Positions 14,023-21,510 of a DNA stretch of 21,510 nt are shown here, piece by piece; the stretch's first letter is position 1; every line of letters begins with the position of its first letter. The stretch covers positions 1 through 21,510 of the forward strand of contig JAZNYL010000043.1 of the NCBI GenBank assembly GCA_045594445.1. Reading direction: 5' to 3'. The translations under genes and the position numbers were made by a program. The stretch is from SVQP01 sp045594445. GTDB lineage: Bacteria > Bacillota > Clostridia > Oscillospirales > CAG-272. The notes below the pieces were generated by a model. The model was not told the origin of the DNA. It was given only the letters and a program-made list of their open reading frames with translations, and made no database searches.

Positions 14023-14732
14023 TCTTTCTTCTCCCTGTGGTTGACTTTTGACGAAATAATCTGTCCGTTATCCATACGGAACACGCGGTCTGCGCGCTCG
14101 GCGATTGCCATATCGTGCGTGACCATGATCAGCGTTTGTCCAAGCAGATCCTTGGTCTGCAGCAAAAGCTCCAGCACCTCGTCGGCATTTTCTCTGTCAA
14201 GGTTGCCGGTCGGCTCGTCCGCAAACACCACCAAGGGCAGATTGATCAGCGCACGCGCAATGGCCACGCGCTGCATCTGACCGCCCGAGAGCTCGCTTGG
14301 CAGATGGTGCAGTCGGTCGCCAAGTCCCAGCGAGGCCACCAGCTTTTTGAGGTTTTCCTCGTACGAGGTATCCTCCTTATTACACATCAGCGTGGGCACC
14401 AGAATATTCTCCAGCGCAGTAAATTGCGGGATCAGATTGTGGCTCTGGAACACCATACCGATATGATTGCCGCGAAAGCGTGCCAGCTCGTCGCTCGGCA
14501 TGGACGAAATTTCCCTGCCGCGGATCACGACCTTGCCCGCACTTGGCCTATCCAATCCTGCCATCAGATGCAGAAGCGTGGACTTGCCCGAGCCGGACGT
14601 ACCGATGATGGCAACGAATTCGCCCTCATATACACGCAAATTGACGCGGTTGACAGCGTTGACCACCTCGTCGTACTGCTTGTACTGACGCAGCAGATCC
14701 ACCGTTTCCACAACGACTCTTCTATCCTCCAT
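14019..14732 (-). CDS. ABC transporter ATP-binding protein (MacB/LolD type)
   Basis: A 237-aa ATPase that powers the adjacent FtsX-type permease. Walker A GTSGSGKST (44-52), Q-loop Q96, signature LSGGQ (148-152), Walker B LVVFADEP (167-174) and H-loop H206 are all present. The family exports or releases lipids, lipoproteins, peptides or toxic compounds from the membrane. Two ATG codons are possible: 14738 overlaps the permease stop and has no good spacing; 14732 has GGAGG at 7 nt and is chosen. The gene is translationally coupled to the permease upstream and to nrdG downstream. The substrate is unknown. Confidence 0.9.
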   Translation of the reverse strand: MEDRRVVVETVDLLRQYKQYDEVVNAVNRVNLRVYEGEFVAIIGTSGSGKSTLLHLMAGLDRPSAGKVVIRGREISSMPSDELARFRGNHIGMVFQSHNLIPQFTALENILVPTLMCNKEDTSYEENLKKLVASLGLGDRLHHLPSELSGGQMQRVAIARALINLPLVVFADEPTGNLDRENADEVLELLLQTKDLLGQTLIMVTHDMAIAERADRVFRMDNGQIISSKVNHREKKE

Positions 14733-14734
14733 GC

Positions 14735-17017
14735 TCATTCCTCCCTCTTGACCTTTTGTGCTGTCCGACGCTTCCATACAAAGTAAGGCACCAGACAGGA
14801 AGCAAAGCCGCAAGCCACCGACACAAGCGCGCAAAGCGCCAGCGCCCAGAGCGGCATATAATAATTGTAATCAATGGCCGCTGCCATGCCAAAACTCGGC
14901 AAAATGCGGCTCATGGTAATATACAGGACGTAATTGAACGCATAGCTCATGCCGAGCGTGACCAAAAACGCGACGGCCGAGAGCACCGCTCCTGCTACGA
15001 CGTGCAGGCTGCGGATTTCGCGATCAAAGCCACCCATGGCACTAAGCATATAGAACTCCCCTTCTCTTCTGCGGTAGTAAGTCAGCTGCGAGAAGAACCA
15101 TACCAAAGGAGAAACGGTCAGAATAAAGGCGGAGATGACGGCGGTGATCAGATGGTCACGGCGCGCGTCGGTGATCAGATTGTCAAAAAAGCGTCCCTCT
15201 CTTTGATACTGCCATGCAAAATCCTGCGCCAAAGCCGAAATCTCACCGGCCAACGCATCCGCACGTGCGAGCGAAATGCCGTCCTCCAGATACACGCAAA
15301 GAACGTCGTGCGCGCCGTCCTTGCCGGTCAGAGCGCGGTAGGAATCGGTCTGCATGCCCACGGTCAGATAGCTGTCCGAAGGCGACTCGGTGATCACGGC
15401 ACACACCACGTACGCACCGGAATGATTGCTTGTTGTACCGTAATCAAAGGTGAAATATTCCAACTGCTGTGCAAGGATCTGATCGCGGCGGGTGAACATG
15501 CGCGCGTCGGTGATCTTACCGTCCGCATACGAAGCGAAATACACGCTGTCGCCCACCGAAAAATCAAAGCGTTGCGCGCCGAGAATGCTTTCGCTGATTA
15601 TGATGGCGTGCGGATTTTCCAGCACCGCGTAAGGGTCTCCCTCAAAGGTGTAGCGTCCCGATGCGATGGCACCGTCGATCCACGCCTTATCCACCGCGGT
15701 ATATTTATAGGAATTGGTGGCAATTTCATAGCCGTCGCGTTCCCCCTCGCTGAGCACGCCGTATTCACCGTGCGAGGGCGCATTCTGCGCCTTGACCAGC
15801 ATGTGAGAAAGCAGCTCGTCGGCTCTTGCCTGCTCGTTTGCCTCCACGTAAGCCACACCGTCAAGTGCGCGGATGGCCTCGCTTAAGTATTGCGCGTCGT
15901 CGTTGATCATGTCCGCCTGATCGTAGGTATATCCCGGAAGGATCTCGTTGCCTTCGTCATCGGTCACAGTTTTGTAGATCAGCGTATACTCGCCCACGGC
16001 CATATCCTGCTTGATCGTAATCATATCTGCAATATAAAGCCCCGAGATGAACAACGCGGCAAACGCCACGGCCGAGCAGACCAGACGCACGTAGTACTTA
16101 CGAAAACGCCACATGCCCGCAAGCTCGTAATCGCGCGGAAAGCTCTTGCCCACAAGGCGGAACGAGCGGCGCGGTGAGGATACCAGTCCTGCGTTGTCAC
16201 GCGAGGTGATCAGCGTCATGGGCGTTTTGAACGCCATGGCGCGCACCGGCAGGACGACCGAGAGCAGCACGGTCACGGCACTCAGCGCAAACACCTTGAA
16301 GGGCGCTGCCCAATGGAAGGTGAACAGCACGCCCTGGGGCAAATAAACCGCCAGCATAATCAGCGCTGCAAAAATTGCCGAGGGCACGAAGGTCAATATG
16401 CCAATGGCTGCCAGCTCCCAGAAGGTCACGCGGAACAGGATGCGGAAATCCGCGCCGCAGGTCATGTAAATGCCGTATCGGAACTGGTGATTCTCCACGC
16501 GGATATTGTAAAGCACGGTCAGCACCGCGGAGCAAAGCGCCAGCATGCAAAGGCTGATCAGCGCGTATCTCCAAACGCCGGGCGTGACGTATTCAGTCAC
16601 GTAGGTATAAAGCGGCGTTGTGGTATACCCCCAGCTTTTGAGCATGCAACGATCGCGGAATTTGGAAAAGCTGCGGTCAAGATCCGCGCCCTTGAGCGTG
16701 ACGTGCGCCTCGCTGAACTCGTCCCCGTCAATGATCTCGACCTCGTAAAACGAATCGTCCACCGCGCTTTGCGCGTTGAGCATATTTCTGAACGTGGCCA
16801 CCTGCGTTTTGGTCAGCTCGGGAATGACCACGTGATAGGAATAGGACTCCTTGACCGTATCTTCGGCAATTTGATTGTTGGTGTCCAGAGAAAAGGTCAG
16901 CGACCAGAAAATGCTCTGTACCACCAAAAGCGCAAGGAAAAAGCCCGCATATTCTCTCCAATTGAAAAGAACCGTGCGGAAGGCGTTTTTCACCGTTCGC
17001 TTAAAAATGCTCATCAT
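14735..17017 (-). CDS. FtsX-family ABC transporter permease
   Basis: A 760-aa membrane protein. One transmembrane helix lies near the N-terminus (YAGFFLALLVVQSIFW), then a small extracytoplasmic part; three more follow at about residues 150-260, a fifth at about 305-325, then a large extracytoplasmic domain (about 330-620) and three helices close to the C-terminus. This is the two-module layout of FtsX/MacB-like permeases. It ends KRRTAQKVKREE and its stop overlaps the ATPase start. Two adjacent ATG codons (17017 and 17014) follow GGAG. It starts 15 nt after lexA. No two-component system is nearby, so a role as a peptide-sensing transporter cannot be argued; the substrate is unknown. Confidence 0.85.
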   Translation of the reverse strand: MMSIFKRTVKNAFRTVLFNWREYAGFFLALLVVQSIFWSLTFSLDTNNQIAEDTVKESYSYHVVIPELTKTQVATFRNMLNAQSAVDDSFYEVEIIDGDEFSEAHVTLKGADLDRSFSKFRDRCMLKSWGYTTTPLYTYVTEYVTPGVWRYALISLCMLALCSAVLTVLYNIRVENHQFRYGIYMTCGADFRILFRVTFWELAAIGILTFVPSAIFAALIMLAVYLPQGVLFTFHWAAPFKVFALSAVTVLLSVVLPVRAMAFKTPMTLITSRDNAGLVSSPRRSFRLVGKSFPRDYELAGMWRFRKYYVRLVCSAVAFAALFISGLYIADMITIKQDMAVGEYTLIYKTVTDDEGNEILPGYTYDQADMINDDAQYLSEAIRALDGVAYVEANEQARADELLSHMLVKAQNAPSHGEYGVLSEGERDGYEIATNSYKYTAVDKAWIDGAIASGRYTFEGDPYAVLENPHAIIISESILGAQRFDFSVGDSVYFASYADGKITDARMFTRRDQILAQQLEYFTFDYGTTSNHSGAYVVCAVITESPSDSYLTVGMQTDSYRALTGKDGAHDVLCVYLEDGISLARADALAGEISALAQDFAWQYQREGRFFDNLITDARRDHLITAVISAFILTVSPLVWFFSQLTYYRRREGEFYMLSAMGGFDREIRSLHVVAGAVLSAVAFLVTLGMSYAFNYVLYITMSRILPSFGMAAAIDYNYYMPLWALALCALVSVACGFASCLVPYFVWKRRTAQKVKREE

Positions 17018-17032
17018 TTCACTCCGTCAGTC

Positions 17033-17632
17033 TCAGTAATATCTCTGTACCGCGATGACCTTTCCGAGGACGTCTGCTTGCTTGACAATGATAGGCTGCA
17101 TGGTTTTATTTTCGGGCTGCAGGCGATAGTGCCCGTCCTCGCGGAAAAAGCGCTTGACGGTTGCGCTGTCTTCCACCATAGCCACCACGATCTCGCCGTT
17201 ATCGGCGTAAGAGCAGCGGTTGACGATGACCACGTCGCCGTCCAATATGCCCGCGTCGATCATGCTCTCGCCCTGCACGCGCAGCGCAAACAAATTCTCT
17301 CTCTCGTATCCGCCGTGCGGCACGAAAGGAATACTGCCCTCATAATTCTCCACAGCAAGAATGGGCTGCCCTGCCGTCACCTTGCCAAGCAGCGGCACGC
17401 CCTCAATGGCAGGCTGCTCGTCGCAAAGGCGAATCGCGCGGCTCTTGCCCTCGTCTCTGAGGATATATCCAAGCATTTCCAGTCTTTCAAGATACATGTG
17501 CACGGTTGAGGTGCTCTTATAGCCCAGTGCCTCGCGGATATCGCGCACACTGGGTGCATACCCGCGCTCGCGGATGGTTCTGACGATATAATCGTAAACT
17601 CTTTGTTCTCTTTCGTTGAGCTTTGGCATCAT
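17033..17632 (-). CDS. lexA: LexA SOS repressor
   Basis: A 199-aa self-cleaving repressor of the SOS regulon. The N-terminal winged HTH is in residues about 2-65 (PSVRDIREALGYKS, STVHMYLERLEMLGYI). The Ala87-Gly88 cleavage site sits in VTAGQP, and the Ser123 (GESMID) and Lys160 (ATVKRF) dyad is intact, so RecA-stimulated cleavage should work. The length is typical. Two starts lie one codon apart; GGAGAG is at usual spacing. An SOS box overlaps the -35 of its promoter (autoregulation). It is the first gene of an operon with the ABC permease, ATPase and nrdG, all within 15 nt or overlapping. Confidence 0.95.
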   Translation of the reverse strand: MMPKLNEREQRVYDYIVRTIRERGYAPSVRDIREALGYKSTSTVHMYLERLEMLGYILRDEGKSRAIRLCDEQPAIEGVPLLGKVTAGQPILAVENYEGSIPFVPHGGYERENLFALRVQGESMIDAGILDGDVVIVNRCSYADNGEIVVAMVEDSATVKRFFREDGHYRLQPENKTMQPIIVKQADVLGKVIAVQRYY

Positions 17633-17663
17633 AATAAACTCTCCGTTTCTCTACAGTTAATTC

Positions 17664-17703
17664 ATTATAACATACGCACCCGAAATTTGCAAACATTTGT
17701 TCT
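17664..17703 (-). promoter_or_regulatory. lexA promoter with overlapping SOS box
   Basis: On the minus strand TTGCAA (17687-17692), 17 bp and TATAAT (17664-17669, with TGT before it as an extended -10). The sequence CAAACATTTGTTCT (17690-17703, plus strand) matches the Gram-positive SOS box CGAACATATGTTCG at 11 of 14 positions and covers the -35, so LexA could block its own promoter. Confidence 0.75.
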
Positions 17704-17782
17704 GTTTTCATGGGCAGCATTTTTCACAATCTTTTCACGCTTGGTTTGTGATATTTTCATAGAATATTTTCACGATATGCTC

Positions 17783-17811
17783 TTGCAAAAGGTCGGAATT
17801 TGTAATATAAT
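17783..17811 (+). promoter_or_regulatory. Promoter of pckG
   Basis: TTGCAA (17783-17788), a 17-bp spacer and TATAAT (17806-17811). The start codon is 75 nt further on. Upstream are several TTTTCAC words (about 17728-17775), of unknown meaning. Confidence 0.75.
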
Positions 17812-17886
17812 TATAGTGGGTGAGAATTGGGCTTCATCCGCTTTTGAACCGATAAAAATAATTTGAAATATAAAAGGAGAACCACC

Positions 17887-19677
17887 ATGACCAACAACAA
17901 ATACGTACTTGATTGGATCAACGAGATGGCCGAGATGACTTGTCCCGACAAGATCGTCTGGATCGACGGCACCGAAGAGCAGGCTGAGGCACTTCGCGCA
18001 GAAGCATGTGCTACCGGTGAGATGATCAAGCTTAATCAGGATCTGCTGCCCGGCTGCTATCTGCACCGTACCGCAGTCAACGACGTCGCTCGCGTTGAAG
18101 CCAGAACCTTTATCTGCACCCCCACCAAGGAAGAGGCAGGTAATATCAACAACTGGATGGCACCCGAAGAGATGTATGCAAAGCTCAAAAAGCTGTATAC
18201 CGGCTCCATGAAGGGACGCACCATGTACGTCATTCCCTATTCCATGTCGATCGTGGGCTCCCCCTTTGCAAAGTATGGCATTGAGCTGACCGACTCGATC
18301 TACGTTGTGCTCAACATGCTGATCATGACCCGCGTTGGCACCGACGTGCTCGAAGCGCTGGGTGACTCTCCCGACTACATCAAGGGTCTGCACGCAAAGG
18401 CTGACCTTGACGAGAACAACCGTTACATCACCCACTTCCCTCAGGATAACACCATCATGAGCGTCAACTCGGGCTACGGCGGCAACGTGCTGCTGGGCAA
18501 GAAGTGCTTTGCTCTGCGTATTGCATCCTACCTTGGCAGAAAAGAAGGCTGGATGGCTGAGCATATGCTGATACTGGGCGTTACCTACCCCAACGGAGAA
18601 AAGAAGTACCTGACCGCTGCATTCCCCTCTGCTTGCGGCAAGACCAACCTGGCTATGCTCATTCCCCCCAAGTTCTATACCGAGCAGGGATACAAGGTAG
18701 AGTGCATCGGTGACGATATCGCTTGGCTGCGCGTCGGCGGGGACGGCAGACTGTGGGCTGTCAACCCCGAGAACGGCTTCTTTGGCGTCGCTCCCGGTAC
18801 CAACCAGCAGTCCAACCCCAACGCGTTGGCATCCACCATGCGCGACACCATCTTCACCAACGTTTGCCACAACCTGGACAACAACACCGTTTGGTGGGAA
18901 GGCCTTGACAACGATCCTCCCAAGAACGCACTCAACTGGAGAGGCGAGGTTTGGGATTACACCAAGTACGATAAGAACGACAAGGTCGGCACCTCGGGTG
19001 CTCACCCCAACTCCCGCTTTACCGCAATGGCTACCAACTGCCCCTGCCTGTCCGAGGCTTACTACAAGCCCGAGGGCGTGCCGGTAAGTGCCATCGTATT
19101 TGGCGGCAGACGCGCAAAGACCGCTCCCCTGGTTTACCAGTCCACCTCCTGGCAGCACGGCGCATTCGTAGGCTCTATCATGGCCTCCGAGACCACTGCA
19201 GCCGCTGCAGGTGCCGTTGGCGTGGTTCGCCGCGATCCCATGGCTATGCGTCCCTTCGTGGGCTACGATATGGGTGAGTACTTCGGCCATTGGCTCAAGA
19301 TGGGCACCACCATTCCCAATCCCCCCAAGATCTTCCACGTCAACTGGTTCAGAACCGATGCTGACGGTCACTTCATCTGGCCCGGCTTTGGTGACAACAT
19401 GCGCGTGCTTGCATGGATCCTTGACCGCTGCGACGGCAAGGTAGGTGCGACCATGTCTCCCATTGGCTACCTGCCCCTGCCCGAGGACATTTGCACCGAG
19501 GGCCTGGAGGGTATCGACACCGAGACCATCCGCGACCTGCTCAGCGTTGACGTTGACTCCTGGCTGGAGGACGTACAGAATATCCGCGACTTCTATGCAC
19601 AGATCGGCGCAAGCGTTCCCGCAACCATGCACGCAGAGCTGGATGCGCTGGAGGCAAGACTGATTGCAGCGAAATAA
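17887..19677 (+). CDS. pckG: GTP-type phosphoenolpyruvate carboxykinase
   Basis: A 596-aa enzyme that interconverts oxaloacetate plus GTP with PEP, CO2 and GDP; in anaerobes it often runs in the direction that fixes CO2 into oxaloacetate. Visible are the GTP-type kinase-1 loop FPSACGKTN (246-254, with the hyper-reactive Cys250 that is typical of GTP enzymes), YGGNVLLGKKCF (197-208), GDDIAWLR, and FGGRRAKTAPLVYQ. The length of about 600 aa fits the GTP family; the ATP type is shorter (about 530-540). AAAGGAGA precedes the start at 17887, six nt away. It stands alone, with its own promoter and terminator. Codon choice is strongly C/G-ending, suggesting high expression. Confidence 0.96.
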   Translation: MTNNKYVLDWINEMAEMTCPDKIVWIDGTEEQAEALRAEACATGEMIKLNQDLLPGCYLHRTAVNDVARVEARTFICTPTKEEAGNINNWMAPEEMYAKLKKLYTGSMKGRTMYVIPYSMSIVGSPFAKYGIELTDSIYVVLNMLIMTRVGTDVLEALGDSPDYIKGLHAKADLDENNRYITHFPQDNTIMSVNSGYGGNVLLGKKCFALRIASYLGRKEGWMAEHMLILGVTYPNGEKKYLTAAFPSACGKTNLAMLIPPKFYTEQGYKVECIGDDIAWLRVGGDGRLWAVNPENGFFGVAPGTNQQSNPNALASTMRDTIFTNVCHNLDNNTVWWEGLDNDPPKNALNWRGEVWDYTKYDKNDKVGTSGAHPNSRFTAMATNCPCLSEAYYKPEGVPVSAIVFGGRRAKTAPLVYQSTSWQHGAFVGSIMASETTAAAAGAVGVVRRDPMAMRPFVGYDMGEYFGHWLKMGTTIPNPPKIFHVNWFRTDADGHFIWPGFGDNMRVLAWILDRCDGKVGATMSPIGYLPLPEDICTEGLEGIDTETIRDLLSVDVDSWLEDVQNIRDFYAQIGASVPATMHAELDALEARLIAAK

Positions 19678-19688
19678 TTTCGCTGCAA
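19664..19688 (+). other. Perfect hairpin around the pckG stop codon
   Basis: TTGCAGCGAAA-TAA-TTTCGCTGCAA: an 11-bp perfect stem in which the TAA stop codon is the whole loop. It is followed by short GCAGAATGCAGAAT repeats before the true terminator. Confidence 0.6.
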
Positions 19689-19715
19689 AATGCAGAATGC
19701 AGAATAAAGTTAGAA

Positions 19716-19748
19716 AGCCCTTGCTTTTGCAAGGGTTTTCTTTTTTTT
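19716..19748 (+). terminator. Terminator of pckG
   Basis: CCCTTGC-TTTT-GCAAGGG followed by TTTTC and eight Ts: a strong intrinsic terminator 41 bp after the stop codon. Confidence 0.9.
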
Positions 19749-19759
19749 GCAAGATTCTA

Positions 19760-19788
19760 TTGAAAAGCCCGCGGTTTCGTTGTATAAT
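19760..19788 (+). promoter_or_regulatory. Promoter of the MBL-ThuA operon
   Basis: TTGAAA (19760-19765), exactly 17 bp and TATAAT (19783-19788), 27 bp before the MBL start codon. Confidence 0.8.
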
Positions 19789-19815
19789 AGGTATATACGA
19801 TTCAAGGAGGCTGCC

Positions 19816-20601
19816 ATGAAACTGACTTTTCTCGGTACGGGTGCTGCCGATTGGGATATTAACCAATTTGACAACATGCCCGAATTCCGCCGCTTTTCCT
19901 CGGCCCTGGTCAACGACGACTTGCTGATCGATCCCGGCCCGCACGTATTCCATTTTGCCGAAAAGAACGGCACGCCCGATCTGCTTGACGGCGTCAAGAA
20001 TATCATCGTCACGCACTCGCACGGCGATCACTTTTGCCCCGAGACCGTAGCCAAGCTGTGCACAGGCCGCGATTGCACCATCTGGTGCTCCCCCGAATGC
20101 ATGAAGGTGCTGAACACCAAGCTTGGAAACGAAGCCGCCTTTGGCATCAAATTCCGCTCAACAGAGATCGGCAAGACCTACGAGATCGGCGACTACCGTA
20201 TCACGCCCTTGCGCGCCAACCATTTTGCCACGCCGGGTGAGATCGCGCGGGTTTATCTGATTGAGCGTGACGGCCGCATTCTGTTCTACGGCTGCGACAG
20301 CGCGTGGCTGCCCACCGAGACCTGGAACTTCATGCGCGAGTTACCCATCAACGCCATGGTGATGGAGCTGACCTGCGGCGAGATCGCCACCTACGACTGG
20401 CGCATTTTTGAGCACAACACACCCGAAATGCTGCAGATCATGCTGACCATGTTCAACAAGTACAACCGCTTTGCCCCTGACGTCAAATATTACGTCTCGC
20501 ACATGGCGCGCACATTGCACGGCGACCACGCATCGGTCGTGCGCCTTCTTGAGCCCATGGGCGTTACCCCCGCATACGACGGCATGCAAATTGAAATTTA
20601 A
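19816..20601 (+). CDS. MBL-fold metallo-hydrolase
   Basis: A 261-aa protein with the metallo-beta-lactamase fold: N-terminal MKLTFLGTGAADW, then the metal-binding THSHGDH (H67, H69, D71, H72), and a later GCDSAWL segment with an Asp that can bridge two metals, with conserved His residues at RANHFATPG and SHMARTLHGDH. It is a soluble cytoplasmic enzyme; the substrate cannot be told from the motif, since the fold covers phosphodiesterases, lactonases and thiol hydrolases. The start has AAGGAGG six nt upstream; the longer frame is not needed. The next gene (ThuA) begins 23 nt after it, so they form an operon. Confidence 0.88.
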   Translation: MKLTFLGTGAADWDINQFDNMPEFRRFSSALVNDDLLIDPGPHVFHFAEKNGTPDLLDGVKNIIVTHSHGDHFCPETVAKLCTGRDCTIWCSPECMKVLNTKLGNEAAFGIKFRSTEIGKTYEIGDYRITPLRANHFATPGEIARVYLIERDGRILFYGCDSAWLPTETWNFMRELPINAMVMELTCGEIATYDWRIFEHNTPEMLQIMLTMFNKYNRFAPDVKYYVSHMARTLHGDHASVVRLLEPMGVTPAYDGMQIEI

Positions 20602-20624
20602 AAACAGAAATAAGGAGAGAGAGT

Positions 20625-21371
20625 ATGGCAAACAAAATCAGAGTCACGGCCTGGAACGAATTCCGCCACGAAAAGCACAATGATTACGTCAGATCCATCT
20701 ACCCCGACGGTATTCACGGTCTGCTCAAGCAGTTCCTTGAGACCAACGACGATATTGAGGTCACGCTGGCAGCTCTGGATGATCCCGACAACGGGCTTCC
20801 CGACGAGGTGCTCAACAATACCGACGTGCTGATCTGGTGGGGCCACATGGCGCACCACGAAGTACCCGACGATCTGGTAGAGCGCATCCGCCACCGCGTT
20901 TATACCAAGGGCATGGGACTTATTGTGCTGCACTCGGGTCACCACTCCAAGGTGTTCCGCAACGTGGTAGGCACCAACGGTAACCTCTCCTGGGGCAGAG
21001 ATCAGAAGGAGGTCGTTTGGAATCTGCTTCCCTCTCATCCCATCGCAGCAGGCATTCCCGATCACTTCACCCTGGACATTGAGGAGCTTTACTGCGAGCC
21101 CTTCTACGTACCGCAGCCCGACGCGCTTGTGTTCGGCTCCTGGTTTGAGGACGGATTTATCTTCCGCAGCGGTCTTTGCTACCTGCGCGGCGCGGGCAAG
21201 GTATTCTACTTCCAGCCCGGTCACGAGTCCTGCCCCTCTTACCACAACGAGTACGTGCAGAGAATCATCACCAACGCTGTCCGCTGGGCAAAGCCCGCAG
21301 ATTTCGGCTACGAGATCCCCGAGGGCGCACCCATGATGCAATATAAGCCGATTGATGAATTTAAGAACTAA
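20625..21371 (+). CDS. ThuA-like (trehalose utilization) domain protein
   Basis: A 248-aa protein of the ThuA family, a class I glutamine-amidotransferase-like fold first linked to trehalose use in rhizobia and often found in sugar-acid or 3-keto-sugar operons. Family features are TAWNEFRHEK near the N-terminus, DVLIWWGHMAHHEV, LIVLHSGHHSK (about residues 99-109), LPSHPIAAGIPDHF, and AGKVFYFQPGHESCPSY near the C-terminus. No signal peptide. ATAAGGAGAGAG precedes the start. It is the second gene of the operon with the MBL-fold hydrolase. The exact reaction is not known for this family; the partner gene suggests a role in sugar degradation. Confidence 0.88.
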   Translation: MANKIRVTAWNEFRHEKHNDYVRSIYPDGIHGLLKQFLETNDDIEVTLAALDDPDNGLPDEVLNNTDVLIWWGHMAHHEVPDDLVERIRHRVYTKGMGLIVLHSGHHSKVFRNVVGTNGNLSWGRDQKEVVWNLLPSHPIAAGIPDHFTLDIEELYCEPFYVPQPDALVFGSWFEDGFIFRSGLCYLRGAGKVFYFQPGHESCPSYHNEYVQRIITNAVRWAKPADFGYEIPEGAPMMQYKPIDEFKN

Positions 21372-21376
21372 ATAAA

Positions 21377-21401
21377 TATCCCCCCGTAAAACGGGGGGTA
21401 T
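21377..21401 (+). terminator. Terminator of the MBL-ThuA operon
   Basis: ATCCCCCCGT-AAA-ACGGGGGGTAT, an 8-bp or longer GC-rich stem 6 bp past the ThuA stop, followed by TTTCAGTTT. The T-run is broken but the stem is strong. Confidence 0.7.
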
Positions 21402-21409
21402 TTCAGTTT

Positions 21410-21510
21410 CGGGCATAGCCCTAATACTACTGGCTGCGCACAAGTGCGCCGTCAATTGGCCTGCCAGCCATGCATTTATTACTTGCTACCCGTAAACGGG
21501 TTTGCTCTAA
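21410..21510. other. Gene-free end of window with several short hairpins
   Basis: About 100 bp without a credible gene. It holds GGGC-ATA-GCCC, GCGCAC-AA-GTGCGC enclosed by CTGGC...GCCAG, and ACCCG-TAAA-CGGGT. It could be the start of a repeat or a structured RNA that continues beyond the window; I cannot name it. Confidence 0.35.

Noticed and set aside
17728..17780. TTTTCAC repeats as a CRISPR or operator array
   Set aside because: Spacing is irregular, units are seven bases or fewer in an AT-rich promoter region, and no palindrome is formed.
17770..20031. 753-aa open frame on the minus strand
   Set aside because: It lies antisense to pckG and runs on into the MBL-fold gene; both sense genes have clear motifs, promoters and SD sites. 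Biased codon use (C/G third positions) keeps the antisense frame open; its translation is low in recognizable domains.

Overview
The window looks like a chromosomal segment from an anaerobic member of the Bacillota, most likely class Clostridia (Oscillospiraceae-like). The reasons are an oxygen-sensitive class III ribonucleotide reductase with its radical-SAM activase, a LexA with a Gram-positive type SOS box, a SpoVB-like flippase, a GTP-type PEP carboxykinase, strong AGGAGG ribosome binding sites, and many TTGACA-N17-TATAAT promoters. No transposase, integrase, phage gene or CRISPR array was found. Nearly all genes are housekeeping; the unusual material lies between them.

Layout. 1-340: a tRNA-Thr(CGU) gene (minus strand) and its terminator, followed by a 166-bp-period duplication of the tRNA 3' end. 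498-1364: rsmA. 1368-1756: a nested palindromic repeat. 1767-2447: an HTH regulator with a membrane tail (minus). 2568-3797: a THUMP-type rRNA methyltransferase (minus). 3971-5896: a beta-helix, carbohydrate-binding-like lipoprotein (plus). 5902-5990: a shorter copy of the 1.4-kb repeat. 6012-7145: NamZ/DUF1343 (minus). 7253-8845: MurJ/SpoVB-type flippase (plus). 8821-9838: a small HTH gene with a highly structured leader, enclosed by long inverted repeats.

9839-17632 is a block of minus-strand genes. Read in transcription order it is lexA, a FtsX-type ABC permease, its ATPase, nrdG, then a new promoter with two NrdR-like boxes, nrdD (with a fused redoxin domain) and trxB. It joins DNA-damage control (LexA, SOS box at its own promoter) to dNTP supply: nrdG activates nrdD, and TrxB plus the fused redoxin domain could supply the electrons. 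17887-19677 is pckG, alone with its own promoter and terminator. 19816-21371 is a two-gene operon encoding an MBL-fold hydrolase and a ThuA-like protein.

The most interesting parts are: (i) the inverted-repeat-bounded regulator cassette at 8821-9838, whose leader carries a 19-codon ORF and a hairpin that could act as a translational attenuator; (ii) the nrdD control region, where a perfect 12-bp hairpin with a U-tract overlaps the start of transcription and could terminate read-through from the SOS operon without blocking nrdD's own transcripts; (iii) the nrdD-redoxin fusion next to trxB; and (iv) two copies of a palindromic repeat, one apparently an internal-deletion derivative of the other. 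All functional statements come from reading motifs by eye; no database search was run.
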